Positions 1 through 8,578 of a stretch of DNA of 64,000 bases are shown in pieces (within the stretch, counting starts at the first letter, position 1; each line of letters starts with the position of its first letter). The DNA comes from Aulosira sp. FACHB-615 (lineage in GTDB: Bacteria > Cyanobacteriota > Cyanobacteriia > Cyanobacteriales > Nostocaceae): NCBI RefSeq assembly GCF_014698045.1, contig NZ_JACJSE010000024.1, positions 1 to 64,000 on the forward strand, in the 5' to 3' direction. The notes beneath the pieces are model-generated. The model was given only the letters and a program-made list of their open reading frames with translations, was not told the DNA's origin and made no database searches. Both the position numbers and the translations under genes were made by a program.

Positions 1-191
1 CCTGTTCTTCCTGCGGAAGAATTTGGTCGCAGAACTGTCGTCAACTCACGCGCAATTCATCTCAACACTTCCGCTATCGCGGTAAGTGTGAGGCTTCTTG
101 CTGCTCAAGCTAAGTTGCGTTCAGAAATAGTATTCTTACTCCCTACTTCCTACCCCCTGCCCAAATTACTATCTTTGATTGCAACTTTGTA
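1..191. other. left-edge sequence, no gene assigned
   Basis: The plus strand is open from the window edge to a TAA near 193, so this could be the tail of a gene that starts outside the window. The second half of that frame runs through low-complexity, pyrimidine-rich spacer of the kind seen between genes elsewhere here, and I recognise no family. A short imperfect hairpin (ACACTTCCGC against GCGGTAAGTGT) lies near 66-90. I leave it unassigned. Confidence 0.25.
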
Positions 192-2366
192 TTAAAAAGA
201 TAAAAACTTCAAATGTTCTCCTTGTTGCGAGAGAAATGTTTCAAGCGTTCCTTGTAACTGCACTTGACCTTTATCTAACATCACAATCCAGTCAGCACGA
301 TGAACAACACTAGGACGATGAGTAATCAAAATTGTGGTTTTACCTTGGCGGTATGCTAACAACTGATCTAACACTTGTGCTTCGCTTACAGGGTCAAGTC
401 CGGCTGTAGCTTCGTCTAAGATTAGTATAGGTGGATTGGTGAGAATACCTCTAGCGATCGCTAATCTTTGGCGTTGTCCCCCAGAAAGATTCGCACCAAA
501 TTCTCCTAATACAGTTTGATAATTATTCGGTAATTGACTAATAAAATTATCTGCATCCGCAATCTGGCAAGCTTTGACAATTTCCTCAAAGGAAATATAG
601 GGAGTCCCTAAGCGAAAATTATCCACAATTGAACGACTCCAAAAATGTGGTTCTTGGGGTACATAAACTACTTGTTGACGTAAACAATCCAGTGCAATAT
701 CTTGAATGTTATAAAAACCAATGCGGATATTTCCTGAATTTAACTCATACAAACCTGCAATGAGTTTTGCTAAAGAACTTTTTCCACAACCTGATTTACC
801 AATTAAAGCAATCACATTACCACCAGGAAGTTTTAACGAAAATTCTTCTAATAAATCCACTCTCCCCGCATGATGAAAAGTGACTTGAGAAAACCGAATA
901 TCAGCATCAGCCGGGATTTGCACAGTTGGTTTTTGACTGCCACCAATGACTTCTGGTGTTGCTTCAATTACTTCTAAAAGCCGCGAGACAGCAGTTTGCG
1001 ATCGGAAATATTCATCGCCAAACCCAACCAAAGAGTTAATTAAATTTAAAACATTGACTTGTAAAACATTAAAAGCCAATATTTGACCAATACTTAACTG
1101 TCCTTGAATCACTAAAATACTACCCAAACCTAATAAAACTACTCCACCAATAGTAGAAATTAATCTCGCAACAGTTCCGTTAATAATCCCAATTTGAATA
1201 GTGCTGAAAGTTAAATGCGCCAACCGACCAAAACGGCTTTGAAATTCATCCCAAAATTGAGGAGCAGCATTCGTCGTTTTAATTACCTGTGCGCCTTTAA
1301 ATGTTTCTACTAACACACCTTGATTTTCTGCCCCCAAAACCAACAAACTGCGAGTTTTTTGCTGAAGAATTGGCAAAAAAGGTAAAGTAGATACAGTCAT
1401 TAATAAAGCAACTACGATAACTGCCAATGTGAGAGTCCAACTATAAAACAGCATGATGCTGAAAGAAATTACTGCAATAAAAAACTGACTGGGTAATAAA
1501 ATGACGATTTGCGATACTAACTGATTAATTTCATCAATATCGCGCAATCGACTAGAAATTTCCCCACTGCGGCGCGATTCATAATAACTCAAAGGTAACT
1601 GAAGAATTTTTCGAGCAAATTCCATTACCAATCCTAATTGCAAGCGTTGACCAAAATGAGCAATCATCATTGACTGTACAGCCTGCAAACTACTACTAAA
1701 TAAGCTGGTAATCACAACGGCTGAGATAATTACAACTAGTAATTGAGTATCTCCTCTCACTAAAACATCATCTGTTAAAAGTTGTAGTAAAACCGGACTA
1801 CCAAGCGCCAACACACCTAAAACAATATTAATGAGTAATACCTGACTTAATAAATTTCGATAAGGCAATACACGCTGAAAAAACCTACCAAAACCCTGCT
1901 TTGGTTCTTCTTGAAACTGCACAAAAAACCGCGTCAAATCAGGCTCTAGTAAGAGCATCACCCCATTCCAAGCAATAGCTAATTCTTCGCGGCTAATATA
2001 ACGTAAGCCTGTAGCCGGATCAGCAATTACATACTTTTTCCCTCGCTTACCGTACAGCACAACCCAGTGATAACCATGCCAATGAATAATGGCGGGTAAA
2101 TGGATTTCTGTAATTCTATCCATAATTGCTGGTGCGGCTTTGACGGCTCTAGCATTAAATCCCAACGTCTCAGAACCGCGTTTTAATCCCAGTAAAGTTG
2201 TGCCTAACTGTCCAGTTCCTACCGCTTCTCGGCTTTTACTCATACTCAAGAAGCGTCCGTAATGTTTGCAAATAGAAACTAAACAAGCAGCGCCACAATC
2301 TTCTTCACTGGATTGTAAAACACACTCGTATTTTTTTTGGTGTTTAAATTTGAATAGACCAAACAT
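192..2366 (-). CDS. C39 peptidase-containing ABC exporter
   Basis: This is a 724-residue bacteriocin/type I secretion exporter that would cut a leader peptide and pump the cargo across the inner membrane. Residues about 10-135 are a C39 peptidase domain with Cys24 in EEDCGAACL, a His in GYHWVVLYG and an Asp in IADPATG. A six-helix ABC membrane domain follows (about 165-450). The ATPase has Walker A GKSGCGKSS, signature LSGGQRQR, Walker B ILILDEA and a switch His in ITHR. It lies 90 bp downstream of the HlyD gene on the same strand, so the two probably form one operon. I see no double-glycine precursor gene beside it and no outer-membrane channel in the window, so the substrate is unknown. Confidence 0.93.
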   Translation of the reverse strand: MFGLFKFKHQKKYECVLQSSEEDCGAACLVSICKHYGRFLSMSKSREAVGTGQLGTTLLGLKRGSETLGFNARAVKAAPAIMDRITEIHLPAIIHWHGYHWVVLYGKRGKKYVIADPATGLRYISREELAIAWNGVMLLLEPDLTRFFVQFQEEPKQGFGRFFQRVLPYRNLLSQVLLINIVLGVLALGSPVLLQLLTDDVLVRGDTQLLVVIISAVVITSLFSSSLQAVQSMMIAHFGQRLQLGLVMEFARKILQLPLSYYESRRSGEISSRLRDIDEINQLVSQIVILLPSQFFIAVISFSIMLFYSWTLTLAVIVVALLMTVSTLPFLPILQQKTRSLLVLGAENQGVLVETFKGAQVIKTTNAAPQFWDEFQSRFGRLAHLTFSTIQIGIINGTVARLISTIGGVVLLGLGSILVIQGQLSIGQILAFNVLQVNVLNLINSLVGFGDEYFRSQTAVSRLLEVIEATPEVIGGSQKPTVQIPADADIRFSQVTFHHAGRVDLLEEFSLKLPGGNVIALIGKSGCGKSSLAKLIAGLYELNSGNIRIGFYNIQDIALDCLRQQVVYVPQEPHFWSRSIVDNFRLGTPYISFEEIVKACQIADADNFISQLPNNYQTVLGEFGANLSGGQRQRLAIARGILTNPPILILDEATAGLDPVSEAQVLDQLLAYRQGKTTILITHRPSVVHRADWIVMLDKGQVQLQGTLETFLSQQGEHLKFLSF

Positions 2367-2456
2367 GATTGTTAAAAATGGGGAGTTGGGAGTGGAGAGT
2401 GGGGAGTAGTATTTTTCTTTCCTTTCAGACTTCAGACTTCACACTTCAGACTTCTC
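2367..2456. repeat. heptamer repeat spacer between exporter genes
   Basis: This spacer holds degenerate GGGGAGT heptamers (2380-2408) followed by three near copies of CTTCAGACTT. Such short tandem repeats are typical of heterocystous cyanobacteria. The same words recur at 18.5, 19.8, 37.2, 43.4, 44.6 and 47.9 kb. Confidence 0.7.
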
Positions 2457-4277
2457 TCAAATATCTGCAATTAATCTGGCTTTTCGCAGAATGAACTGCA
2501 TAACAGTTTCTTGGCGAGAAATAATATCGGCGCGTCCTTCCATTCCTGGTTTGAGATGACACTGGCGATCGCCTCTACCAACAGATAAAGTTTGCGGTAC
2601 AATTGTCACTTCATAAGCTGGTGGTGGTTGCACAGTCGGTAATGTAGCGTTTTTCTCCACAGCTAAAGCGTCGGGTGCAACTGTGGTCACAGTACCCTTG
2701 AGTGTGCCGTAATCTGGATAAGGACAAGCCGAAACCTGCATCTGTACTTGTTGATTTGGTTTTACCTTATCGATATCTTGCGCGGGAACTCTGGCTTTGA
2801 TTTGTAATGTTGCATCTAAAGGTGCAATCTGCGCGATCGCTTCACTGGGTTGCACAACTTGTCCAGGGTTGCGTAAATTAAATTGCAACAAAATTCCATC
2901 ACTCGGTGCGCGAATCACCGTTTTATTTAAATCATTTTCGGTTTGTTGCAGTTCTTTTTGCGTCGTGTCTACTTGCTTTTGAAATTCTAGGCGCTGCTGG
3001 AGTAAAGTTTCTCTTTCTTTTTTCAACGCCGCTAAATCTGCTTGTTTCTTCGCCTGTTCTTGCTGAATGCGTGCAAGTGCAACAGCTACAGGCGAATCCG
3101 TCGGATTAATAGCAGTTTTCGCCTTGATTAAGTTTGTTTGGGCAACTGTGAGGGCTTGGGCTTTTTCTTCTAAACTATTTTTAGCATTGGCTTTGGCTTG
3201 TTCTAACTTAGTTTCGGCTGCTTTGACTGCCAATTGTTTTTCTTCTAGGCTATTTTTCGCGTTTTCTTGAGCTTGTGCGAGTTTCGCTTTTGCCGAAATC
3301 ACCGCTTGTTCTTTTTCTTCCACAAGATTTTTCGTATTGGCTTTGGCTTCTGCTAACCTAGCTTCCGCAGATTTGACGGCTTGAATTTTTTCCTCAAATA
3401 AATTGAGTGAAACGGCTCCTAGTGCGACTATTGGTTGTAGGCGATCGCGTTGTAACTTGGCCATTTGCAAAGCGGCTTCGGCTTCTTGCACAGTAATTGT
3501 TAAAAGTTGCTCTTGTAATAATCTATCTTTTTGTTTTTGCGCTATATTCAAGGCGGTTTCTGCTTCCTGCACAGTTGATTGGAATAATTTTTCGCGCTGC
3601 AAGCGATCGCGTTGTACTCTGGCTAATGTCAAGGCGGCTTCGGTTTCTTGTACAGTCGTAGTTAGCAGTTTTTCGCGCCGTAATCTGTCTTTTTGTAATT
3701 TTGCGATCGTTAATGTTGATTCTGCTTGCGTCATTTCCGCTAAAGCTTTAATTCGCTGGTCTTGATAGTTGCGTTCAGTCCCACTTAAATCTGCTTGCGC
3801 CGCTAAAATCGTCTGGTTCATTAATTCAGTTTGCGCCGCCAGTTGCATATTAATTTGACTTAGTTGTGCATCAATTTGACTGAGTTGTAATTTACTTTTT
3901 TTAATTGTATTTTGTAGCTGACTTTTTTGATTCTGAAGCCGTCCATCATCCAGGTAGGCGATCGCTTGTCCTTGTTTGATTATTTGATTATCTTTCGCCT
4001 CAATTTTCTCCACAGTTCCAGTAATCGCCGACTCCACAACTTTAAGTTCCCCTAAAGGTCGAATTGTTGCCGGAACTTTAACTGTGACATTGTATTTGAG
4101 AATCGCAGATAAAGTTACTCCCAGCACAAAAATACTAATCATTACACTCCCAGCAACACCAATCCATTTACCAATGCTGGGAAGAAATTCATTGACATCA
4201 AATACAGGGAGTTGTTCTGGATTCAGGTCATTAAAACTATTATCAGCATAGTTTTCCTGAGCGCGTAAGAAATTCAC
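2457..4277 (-). CDS. HlyD-family membrane fusion protein with long coiled coil
   Basis: This 606-residue periplasmic adaptor would link the C39 ABC exporter to an outer-membrane channel. It has one N-terminal membrane segment (about 38-62), a first lipoyl half (near residues 80-110), a very long alpha-helical hairpin, then the second lipoyl half and beta-barrel (about 455-600, with IRAPSDGILL). The hairpin (about 120-440) is built from repeated units of about 25-27 residues, rich in A, K, E and Q: first a set around TVQEAEAAL, then a set around EEKEQAV-SAKAKLAQA. It is longer than a typical HlyD (about 480 residues). Translation starts at GTG, with AAGGTG about 8 bases upstream. It is the first gene of the pair with the exporter. 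Confidence 0.92.
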   Translation of the reverse strand: MNFLRAQENYADNSFNDLNPEQLPVFDVNEFLPSIGKWIGVAGSVMISIFVLGVTLSAILKYNVTVKVPATIRPLGELKVVESAITGTVEKIEAKDNQIIKQGQAIAYLDDGRLQNQKSQLQNTIKKSKLQLSQIDAQLSQINMQLAAQTELMNQTILAAQADLSGTERNYQDQRIKALAEMTQAESTLTIAKLQKDRLRREKLLTTTVQETEAALTLARVQRDRLQREKLFQSTVQEAETALNIAQKQKDRLLQEQLLTITVQEAEAALQMAKLQRDRLQPIVALGAVSLNLFEEKIQAVKSAEARLAEAKANTKNLVEEKEQAVISAKAKLAQAQENAKNSLEEKQLAVKAAETKLEQAKANAKNSLEEKAQALTVAQTNLIKAKTAINPTDSPVAVALARIQQEQAKKQADLAALKKERETLLQQRLEFQKQVDTTQKELQQTENDLNKTVIRAPSDGILLQFNLRNPGQVVQPSEAIAQIAPLDATLQIKARVPAQDIDKVKPNQQVQMQVSACPYPDYGTLKGTVTTVAPDALAVEKNATLPTVQPPPAYEVTIVPQTLSVGRGDRQCHLKPGMEGRADIISRQETVMQFILRKARLIADI

Positions 4278-4909
4278 TGTACTGCACCTTATTTGAGAAA
4301 TTTATATGTATAACTATCAAAAGTTAGACAAAATAACTGGGATTTTGCCTGACAAAACTAGCGAAATACCAAGCAAATTGTAGAGTTTGCCTCTTAGGCG
4401 ATCGCTTTGAGCCATTATTTTATTAATTACCTTTCTCAAAGACAGAAAACATCATCCCCAATAATCTTTTATAATTAGTTATGGGGGACGAGAAAAGTGT
4501 GTGACAAGCAAGCACAACTATAACTTTTCTCATATCTCTAACGTTGGCAACACAGAGAGAAAACAGAGGAGAAGACTCGACTCCCTCAAAGACCTCACTT
4601 ACGTTGAGCGAGTAATAACTATCTCCTCTCCCCTCTTCTTAATTTGGTCAAAATAATTGACAAAAGTAAGGAGTTTGGATGTGACATGATTGTTAGCCTC
4701 ACTTAAGTCTGGTGGATTGACCACCTAAGTACCCAACTATAAGCACTGTTTGTCAGGAAATCATAAATCTACAGATAGAAATCACAACTTTAGTTTTACT
4801 ACTAGCAGCAGATATAAAAAAATCTTTTATGTGTTCCAGATATCCTAGTATTCTCCGAGTAACAATAGTGAATCTTGCGGAATAATTCTATTTTTTTAGC
4901 TAATAAAGT
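4278..4909. other. 632-bp gene-free spacer
   Basis: I searched both strands for a small double-glycine precursor peptide that could feed the neighbouring C39 exporter and found only very short frames without a convincing ribosome binding site. The hlyD promoter must lie at the left end. One HIP1-like site (GCGATCGC) is near 4398. Nothing else is assigned. Confidence 0.5.
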
Positions 4910-5614
4910 TTAGTTAGCTAATAACAGTTGCATTAATACAAAAGCTAGACCAGCACTACCTAAAGGGACGGTTAAATTATCAACACCCAAAAAGGAAATA
5001 GCTTCTAAACCAGTAGCGGCGATCGCCACAGCCAATGATACCACCCAAATCTGCCAGATATTTCCCTGCACACCCAGCAAAATCAAACTACTCACAATGT
5101 AGCTGACTAAGGTCATTGTTAAAGAGCCTTCCCAGCTTTTACTGGCTCCAAAAACTTTATACTTATGTTGACCAAAACGTTGACCAACCAACGCTGCTAA
5201 ACCATCTCCCCAAGTCATTACCATAATGCCAATTGCAGCGTATTGGGGTTGTTGCAAATACCAGAAGCACCCAACTAAAATGCCAAAACTCACAGCATAA
5301 AAAAACGTTCCTAAACTTTGGCGACCCACACTGTTAATCCCCGGCAGAATTGGCAATCGATAAGATAACAAGGTCACAATACTCGCTACAATCGAAGCTG
5401 TAATGCCTACACTCGCCGGAATATCTAGCCACCAAGCCAGTAAAATCACATTACCAGTGCCAATATGCACGATTTTTCTAACTATTTCTGAATCATCAGT
5501 AAAGCGACTTACCACCCATGAAACTAGGAGGATAAGCAACACCCAAACTGCAACTATGGTAATTTGCAGCCACAAAGTTGGAATTGACGTTAAAGCAGGA
5601 ATCAGAGTTAACAA
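4910..5614 (-). CDS. diacylglycerol/polyprenol kinase family protein (phytol kinase-like)
   Basis: This 234-residue integral membrane protein is of the CDP-diglyceride synthetase/dolichol kinase fold. Cyanobacterial members include phytol/farnesol kinases that salvage chlorophyll phytol for tocopherol, but the substrate cannot be read from sequence. About seven hydrophobic segments span the length. Family motifs are visible as RKIVHIGTGN (about residues 46-55), GDGLAALVGQRFG and the SWEGSLTM stretch. The only start in this position is TTG at 5614, with no clear ribosome binding site, so the N-terminus is uncertain. It is divergent from yidD with about 60 bp between them. Confidence 0.85.
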   Translation of the reverse strand: MLTLIPALTSIPTLWLQITIVAVWVLLILLVSWVVSRFTDDSEIVRKIVHIGTGNVILLAWWLDIPASVGITASIVASIVTLLSYRLPILPGINSVGRQSLGTFFYAVSFGILVGCFWYLQQPQYAAIGIMVMTWGDGLAALVGQRFGQHKYKVFGASKSWEGSLTMTLVSYIVSSLILLGVQGNIWQIWVVSLAVAIAATGLEAISFLGVDNLTVPLGSAGLAFVLMQLLLAN

Positions 5615-5676
5615 GGATCTTACACACTAGACAGTTTTTACCCTTGTTTCTAATTTATAAGATTTGGGCAGCAGGA

Positions 5677-5979
5677 ATGAAAATATTATTTATTTGGTTA
5701 ATTCGGGGTTACAGAATGTTTATCTCGCCGTTGTTTCCCCCTACTTGTCGCTTTCAGCCAACTTGTTCTATGTATGCCATTCAAGCAATTGAGAGGTTTG
5801 GAGTAGTGCGCGGTGGTTGGATGGCTACTCGCCGCATCTTGCGTTGTCATCCATTTCATCCTGGCGGTTATGACCCAGTACCAGAAATTGCACCATCCAA
5901 CACAAAACAGCAAGATTGTTGTGGTCACACTCAATTGAAGTCTGAAAATGAAACTCAACCAGAACCGCGAAATCACTAA
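5677..5979 (+). CDS. yidD: membrane protein insertion efficiency factor YidD
   Basis: YidD is a small inner-surface membrane protein that helps YidC insert proteins. The 100-residue product shows the family signature: an amphipathic N-terminus, then YRMFISPLFPPTCRFQPTCS, AIERFG, GGWMATRRILRCHPFHPGGYDPVP. The conserved cysteines are present. I chose the ATG at 5677, not the longer frame from 5578, because family members begin about ten residues before the YRMFISP motif. The tail after DPVP is Asn/Gln/Glu rich and not conserved. The usual rpmH-rnpA-yidC neighbours are absent, as is common in cyanobacteria. Confidence 0.95.
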   Translation: MKILFIWLIRGYRMFISPLFPPTCRFQPTCSMYAIQAIERFGVVRGGWMATRRILRCHPFHPGGYDPVPEIAPSNTKQQDCCGHTQLKSENETQPEPRNH

Positions 5980-6324
5980 AAAACCTTTTGCTTTCATCCG
6001 CAATCTCTACAGCTTTCCCACTAAAGTAGTAAATTGCCTGGTGAGGAAAAAAGTAGAAACTAGCTTGATTTATCAATGCTTGCGGATGAATAAACATTGC
6101 ATTTGCGTACTTTTACTTTCGTATTTGTTCAGTAATTATTCCTTTAAAAATCACTTGCAATAATTAAGGTTGATAATTGGATTTCCAGTGTATATACATA
6201 AGTTTTGTAATTAGTTTTTATTAAATGCTTTCAATATAAAAAATCGAACAAGTTCCTCAAATAAACTGGACGCATTCATGGCTAATCTTTTACAAATGGA
6301 TTCATGATTTCAAAAAGGCAAGCT
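5980..6324. other. gene-free spacer upstream of DUF4114 gene
   Basis: This AT-rich spacer of about 345 bp holds no gene I can support. It must contain the promoter of the downstream PEP-CTERM gene, but I cannot pick a convincing -35/-10 pair. Confidence 0.4.
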
Positions 6325-7179
6325 ATGAAAAGTTCATTGTTCACTAAATTACTCGCTGCAACAACTTTAGTAACTGGTTTGTGGGTATCTGCTACACCTG
6401 CAAATGCGGTTAACATCCAAAGCAGAAATGAAGCCCAGGCTGATTTTAAAGATAATATCCAAGACTTTAAAGATTTCGTGGGTAAAGAATCTCGTTACTT
6501 AGCACCTGAGACAATTGGAGCGCATAAAGTTGATTTATCTCAACTGACACTGAAATATGCTCACGACACTAAAGTATTCTTTATTGGTGAAACTGCTGGT
6601 GGTTATCGCAACCGTTTAGATTTTAAAGCAACTTCTGGTAATACTGTCACCACAGGAAAAATCTTTGGCGATACATCTTGTAGTACCAAAGACAGTGCCT
6701 TTCAAAATTTTAAAGAGTTTTGTGCAAATCCTAACGATGCTTTAGCTAATAAAACCCAACAAGACAGTCCATTAAATGTTGGTGACTGGGTTAGTTTAGG
6801 TAAATTCCAAGCTGGTACTACACTTGATTTCTTATTGCATTCTAATGACATCAATGGTGGTATCTCCGGCAAAAACCAACAAGGGCAAACTGTTAAAGGT
6901 GTATTTGGCTTAAATGAAGCTACTAACCCAGATGGTTTGCAACACGTAATGACTTATGTGTACAAAAACTTCTTAGTTTTGGGTTATGAAGATTTATGGG
7001 GCGGTGGCGATAAAGATTATAATGATGTCGTTTTTGCCGTAGACATTGGTTCTAAAAATGCTGCTGCATTAACAGGTGTTAGTGTTCCAGAACCTTCCGC
7101 AACCTTAGCCTTAGTTGGTATCGGTGCAATTGGTGTACTCAAAACTCGTCGCCGTTCTCTGAAAAAAGCTAATAGCTAG
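6325..7179 (+). CDS. secreted DUF4114 protein with PEP-CTERM anchor
   Basis: This exported protein (284 residues from this start) is probably sorted to the cell envelope by an exosortase. It has a signal peptide (MKSSLFTKLL to ATPANA), a central region of unknown fold, the acidic DUF4114 motif GGGDKDYNDVVFAVD (near residues 230-245), and a C-terminal PEP-CTERM module: VPEPSATLALV, a hydrophobic helix, then KTRRR. The acidic motif may bind calcium (inference). I prefer the ATG at 6325, which has AAAAAGG about 7 bases upstream and directly starts the signal peptide; an ATG at 6304 would add seven residues. A monocistronic unit is likely. No exosortase is in the window. Confidence 0.85.
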   Translation: MKSSLFTKLLAATTLVTGLWVSATPANAVNIQSRNEAQADFKDNIQDFKDFVGKESRYLAPETIGAHKVDLSQLTLKYAHDTKVFFIGETAGGYRNRLDFKATSGNTVTTGKIFGDTSCSTKDSAFQNFKEFCANPNDALANKTQQDSPLNVGDWVSLGKFQAGTTLDFLLHSNDINGGISGKNQQGQTVKGVFGLNEATNPDGLQHVMTYVYKNFLVLGYEDLWGGGDKDYNDVVFAVDIGSKNAAALTGVSVPEPSATLALVGIGAIGVLKTRRRSLKKANS

Positions 7180-7464
7180 TACCGCTACGCGAAAGTCAAA
7201 AGGAACTTCAATTCTTCACAATCATTTTTCCAATCGGTATAAGCCAATAACTTGATGCCCATATCAAGGGCGCATCTATCAATATCGATTTACAAGTTGA
7301 CAATTTCACTACCGTTTCAGGGTCAGTCAATAACCTTTTTGTTCTAAGCTATCAAAAGATACTGAATTTTTTGCGTACTTTTTCAAATATTTTCGTATCT
7401 GCCAGTATACAATCCAAGCGATCGCTTAATCGGTAAGAGAAAGCGATCGCATTGTATTCTGGCT

Positions 7465-8115
7465 TTATTTTTTACGAATAGGCGCAGCTTTACCTAAATA
7501 AATTGTGCTGTCACCTGGAGGCAGAATAATCCAATTTAGCTGTATTAAACGAACTTTCAAATTAGTTATTGTTACACCCAAATCCTTTTGCATTGCATAA
7601 AGATGAGACCATTTTGTTAAATCACGTTCTGCTGCCATTTGTTCTAAAACATAACGAGGCATTAGCAAATAACTAGCAAAACGTTGAGCTTGCCACTCCA
7701 TCTTTTGTAGTTGTCCACTGACAGCACGACACAAAAAAGGCTGCATATCTATGTCATCACCTTGTTTTATACGTTCTTCAAACTGACCAGCTGCTTTTTG
7801 ATCAATATGTAGTTCCCAGTGTCCGAGTTCATGAGCTAGTGTTGATTCTTCAAAACCTTTAGGGAGTTCCAAAATATCTTCATTGATTTCAATGAGATGT
7901 TCCAATGGCAAAATCCTAGCTGCTATTTCTCCTTCAGCATCAGGCGGTATCTTATCCCAAACAACATCCAACCCTAAAAACTCTGCTACACGAGTTGCAT
8001 CTAAAGGCCACTTGGGAATATATTTAGGTGTTTCCTGCATACGTTTGAGAATATTATTAGCCCTAGACTCAATTTCGCTATCAGGAATATAGCGATACCG
8101 CTTAATGATACTCAA
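7465..8115 (-). CDS. ImmA/IrrE-family metallopeptidase
   Basis: This 216-residue soluble zinc protease belongs to the family that includes ImmA of ICEBs1 and IrrE/PprI of Deinococcus, enzymes that cleave a partner XRE repressor (family knowledge). The HEXXH motif is in STLAHELGHWELH (His95, Glu96, His99). A probable third ligand, Glu140, lies in KMEWQAQRFA, followed by the typical SYLLMPRYVL. Its start codon overlaps the end of the XRE gene by 4 bp, so the two are translationally coupled. Placed divergently from the nuclease-Argonaute operon, it is the likely inducer that relieves repression there (inference). Confidence 0.92.
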   Translation of the reverse strand: MSIIKRYRYIPDSEIESRANNILKRMQETPKYIPKWPLDATRVAEFLGLDVVWDKIPPDAEGEIAARILPLEHLIEINEDILELPKGFEESTLAHELGHWELHIDQKAAGQFEERIKQGDDIDMQPFLCRAVSGQLQKMEWQAQRFASYLLMPRYVLEQMAAERDLTKWSHLYAMQKDLGVTITNLKVRLIQLNWIILPPGDSTIYLGKAAPIRKK

Positions 8116-8468
8116 CCTTGGTTCTCCTCATTTTCTGGTTGTGTAGCTTCTTGAAAGATTCTTTTAGCAAAATCAGGATTCTCCTGCATTCGGCGGAATA
8201 AAGCAGGCATAGCCTTGTAATGTTGCTTGATAAAATCCTCATCACGTTGAGGAATCCGACCAGCAGAAAAAATTAACTCTTCCTCATTTAAATCTAGATG
8301 CCGTGCCAGAGAACGGATGACATCTTCTTTTGGAGGATAGTCCGCGCGATCATTCTCCAATTTAGACAAATAAGTGAAATCTAGCTTGATTAGTTTTGCT
8401 AGCTCACGCTGACTAAATCCCTTCTCTTTGCGGGCTTCACGAATAAGCTGACCAAAACTCTGATTCAC
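8112..8468 (-). CDS. XRE-family repressor, partner of ImmA/IrrE protease
   Basis: This is a 118-residue regulator with an N-terminal helix-turn-helix (about residues 6-62, QLIREARKEKGFSQRELAKL ... YLSKLEND) and a short helical C-terminal part (about 70-110) of the kind cleaved in DdrO- and ImmR-type repressors (inference). It starts at GTG (8468), with AGGAAA about 8 bases upstream. It overlaps the protease gene by 4 bp and faces the nuclease-Argonaute operon across 110 bp that carry two matched palindromes, its most likely operators. It probably represses itself and the defence operon. Confidence 0.9.
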   Translation of the reverse strand: MNQSFGQLIREARKEKGFSQRELAKLIKLDFTYLSKLENDRADYPPKEDVIRSLARHLDLNEEELIFSAGRIPQRDEDFIKQHYKAMPALFRRMQENPDFAKRIFQEATQPENEENQG

Positions 8469-8504
8469 TCTTTTTTCCTACTTAACTAAACATCATAACA
8501 GAGT

Positions 8505-8522
8505 GTTGACTAAAAAATCAAT
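8505..8522. promoter_or_regulatory. candidate XRE operator site 1
   Basis: This is GTTGACTAAAAAATCAAT, an imperfect inverted repeat (GTTGA / TCAAT) around an A tract. It matches site 2 at 16 of 18 positions, and the two starts are 33 bp apart, about three helical turns. It contains a TTGACT that could serve as a -35 element for the nuclease-Argonaute operon. That it binds the XRE protein is inference. Confidence 0.6.
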
Positions 8523-8537
8523 TCACGTTAGTGTGTA

Positions 8538-8555
8538 GTTGAATAAAAAATCAAC
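8538..8555. promoter_or_regulatory. candidate XRE operator site 2
   Basis: This is GTTGAATAAAAAATCAAC, with perfect GTTGA / TCAAC arms. A TTGAAT inside it and a TATTAG 17 bases further on could form a promoter. That would put transcription start close to the ATG at 8579, which has no Shine-Dalgarno sequence, so a near-leaderless mRNA is possible. A repressor bound here would block the promoter. Confidence 0.6.
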
Positions 8556-8578
8556 TAGCATTATTAGGATTCAAATTT

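Noticed and set aside
2797..3765. Several plus-strand open frames of 60-120 codons
   Set aside because: All are antisense to the repetitive coiled-coil part of the HlyD gene, which creates long frames in several registers.
5948..6163. Plus-strand 71-codon frame after yidD
   Set aside because: No ribosome binding site, no family, and poor composition.
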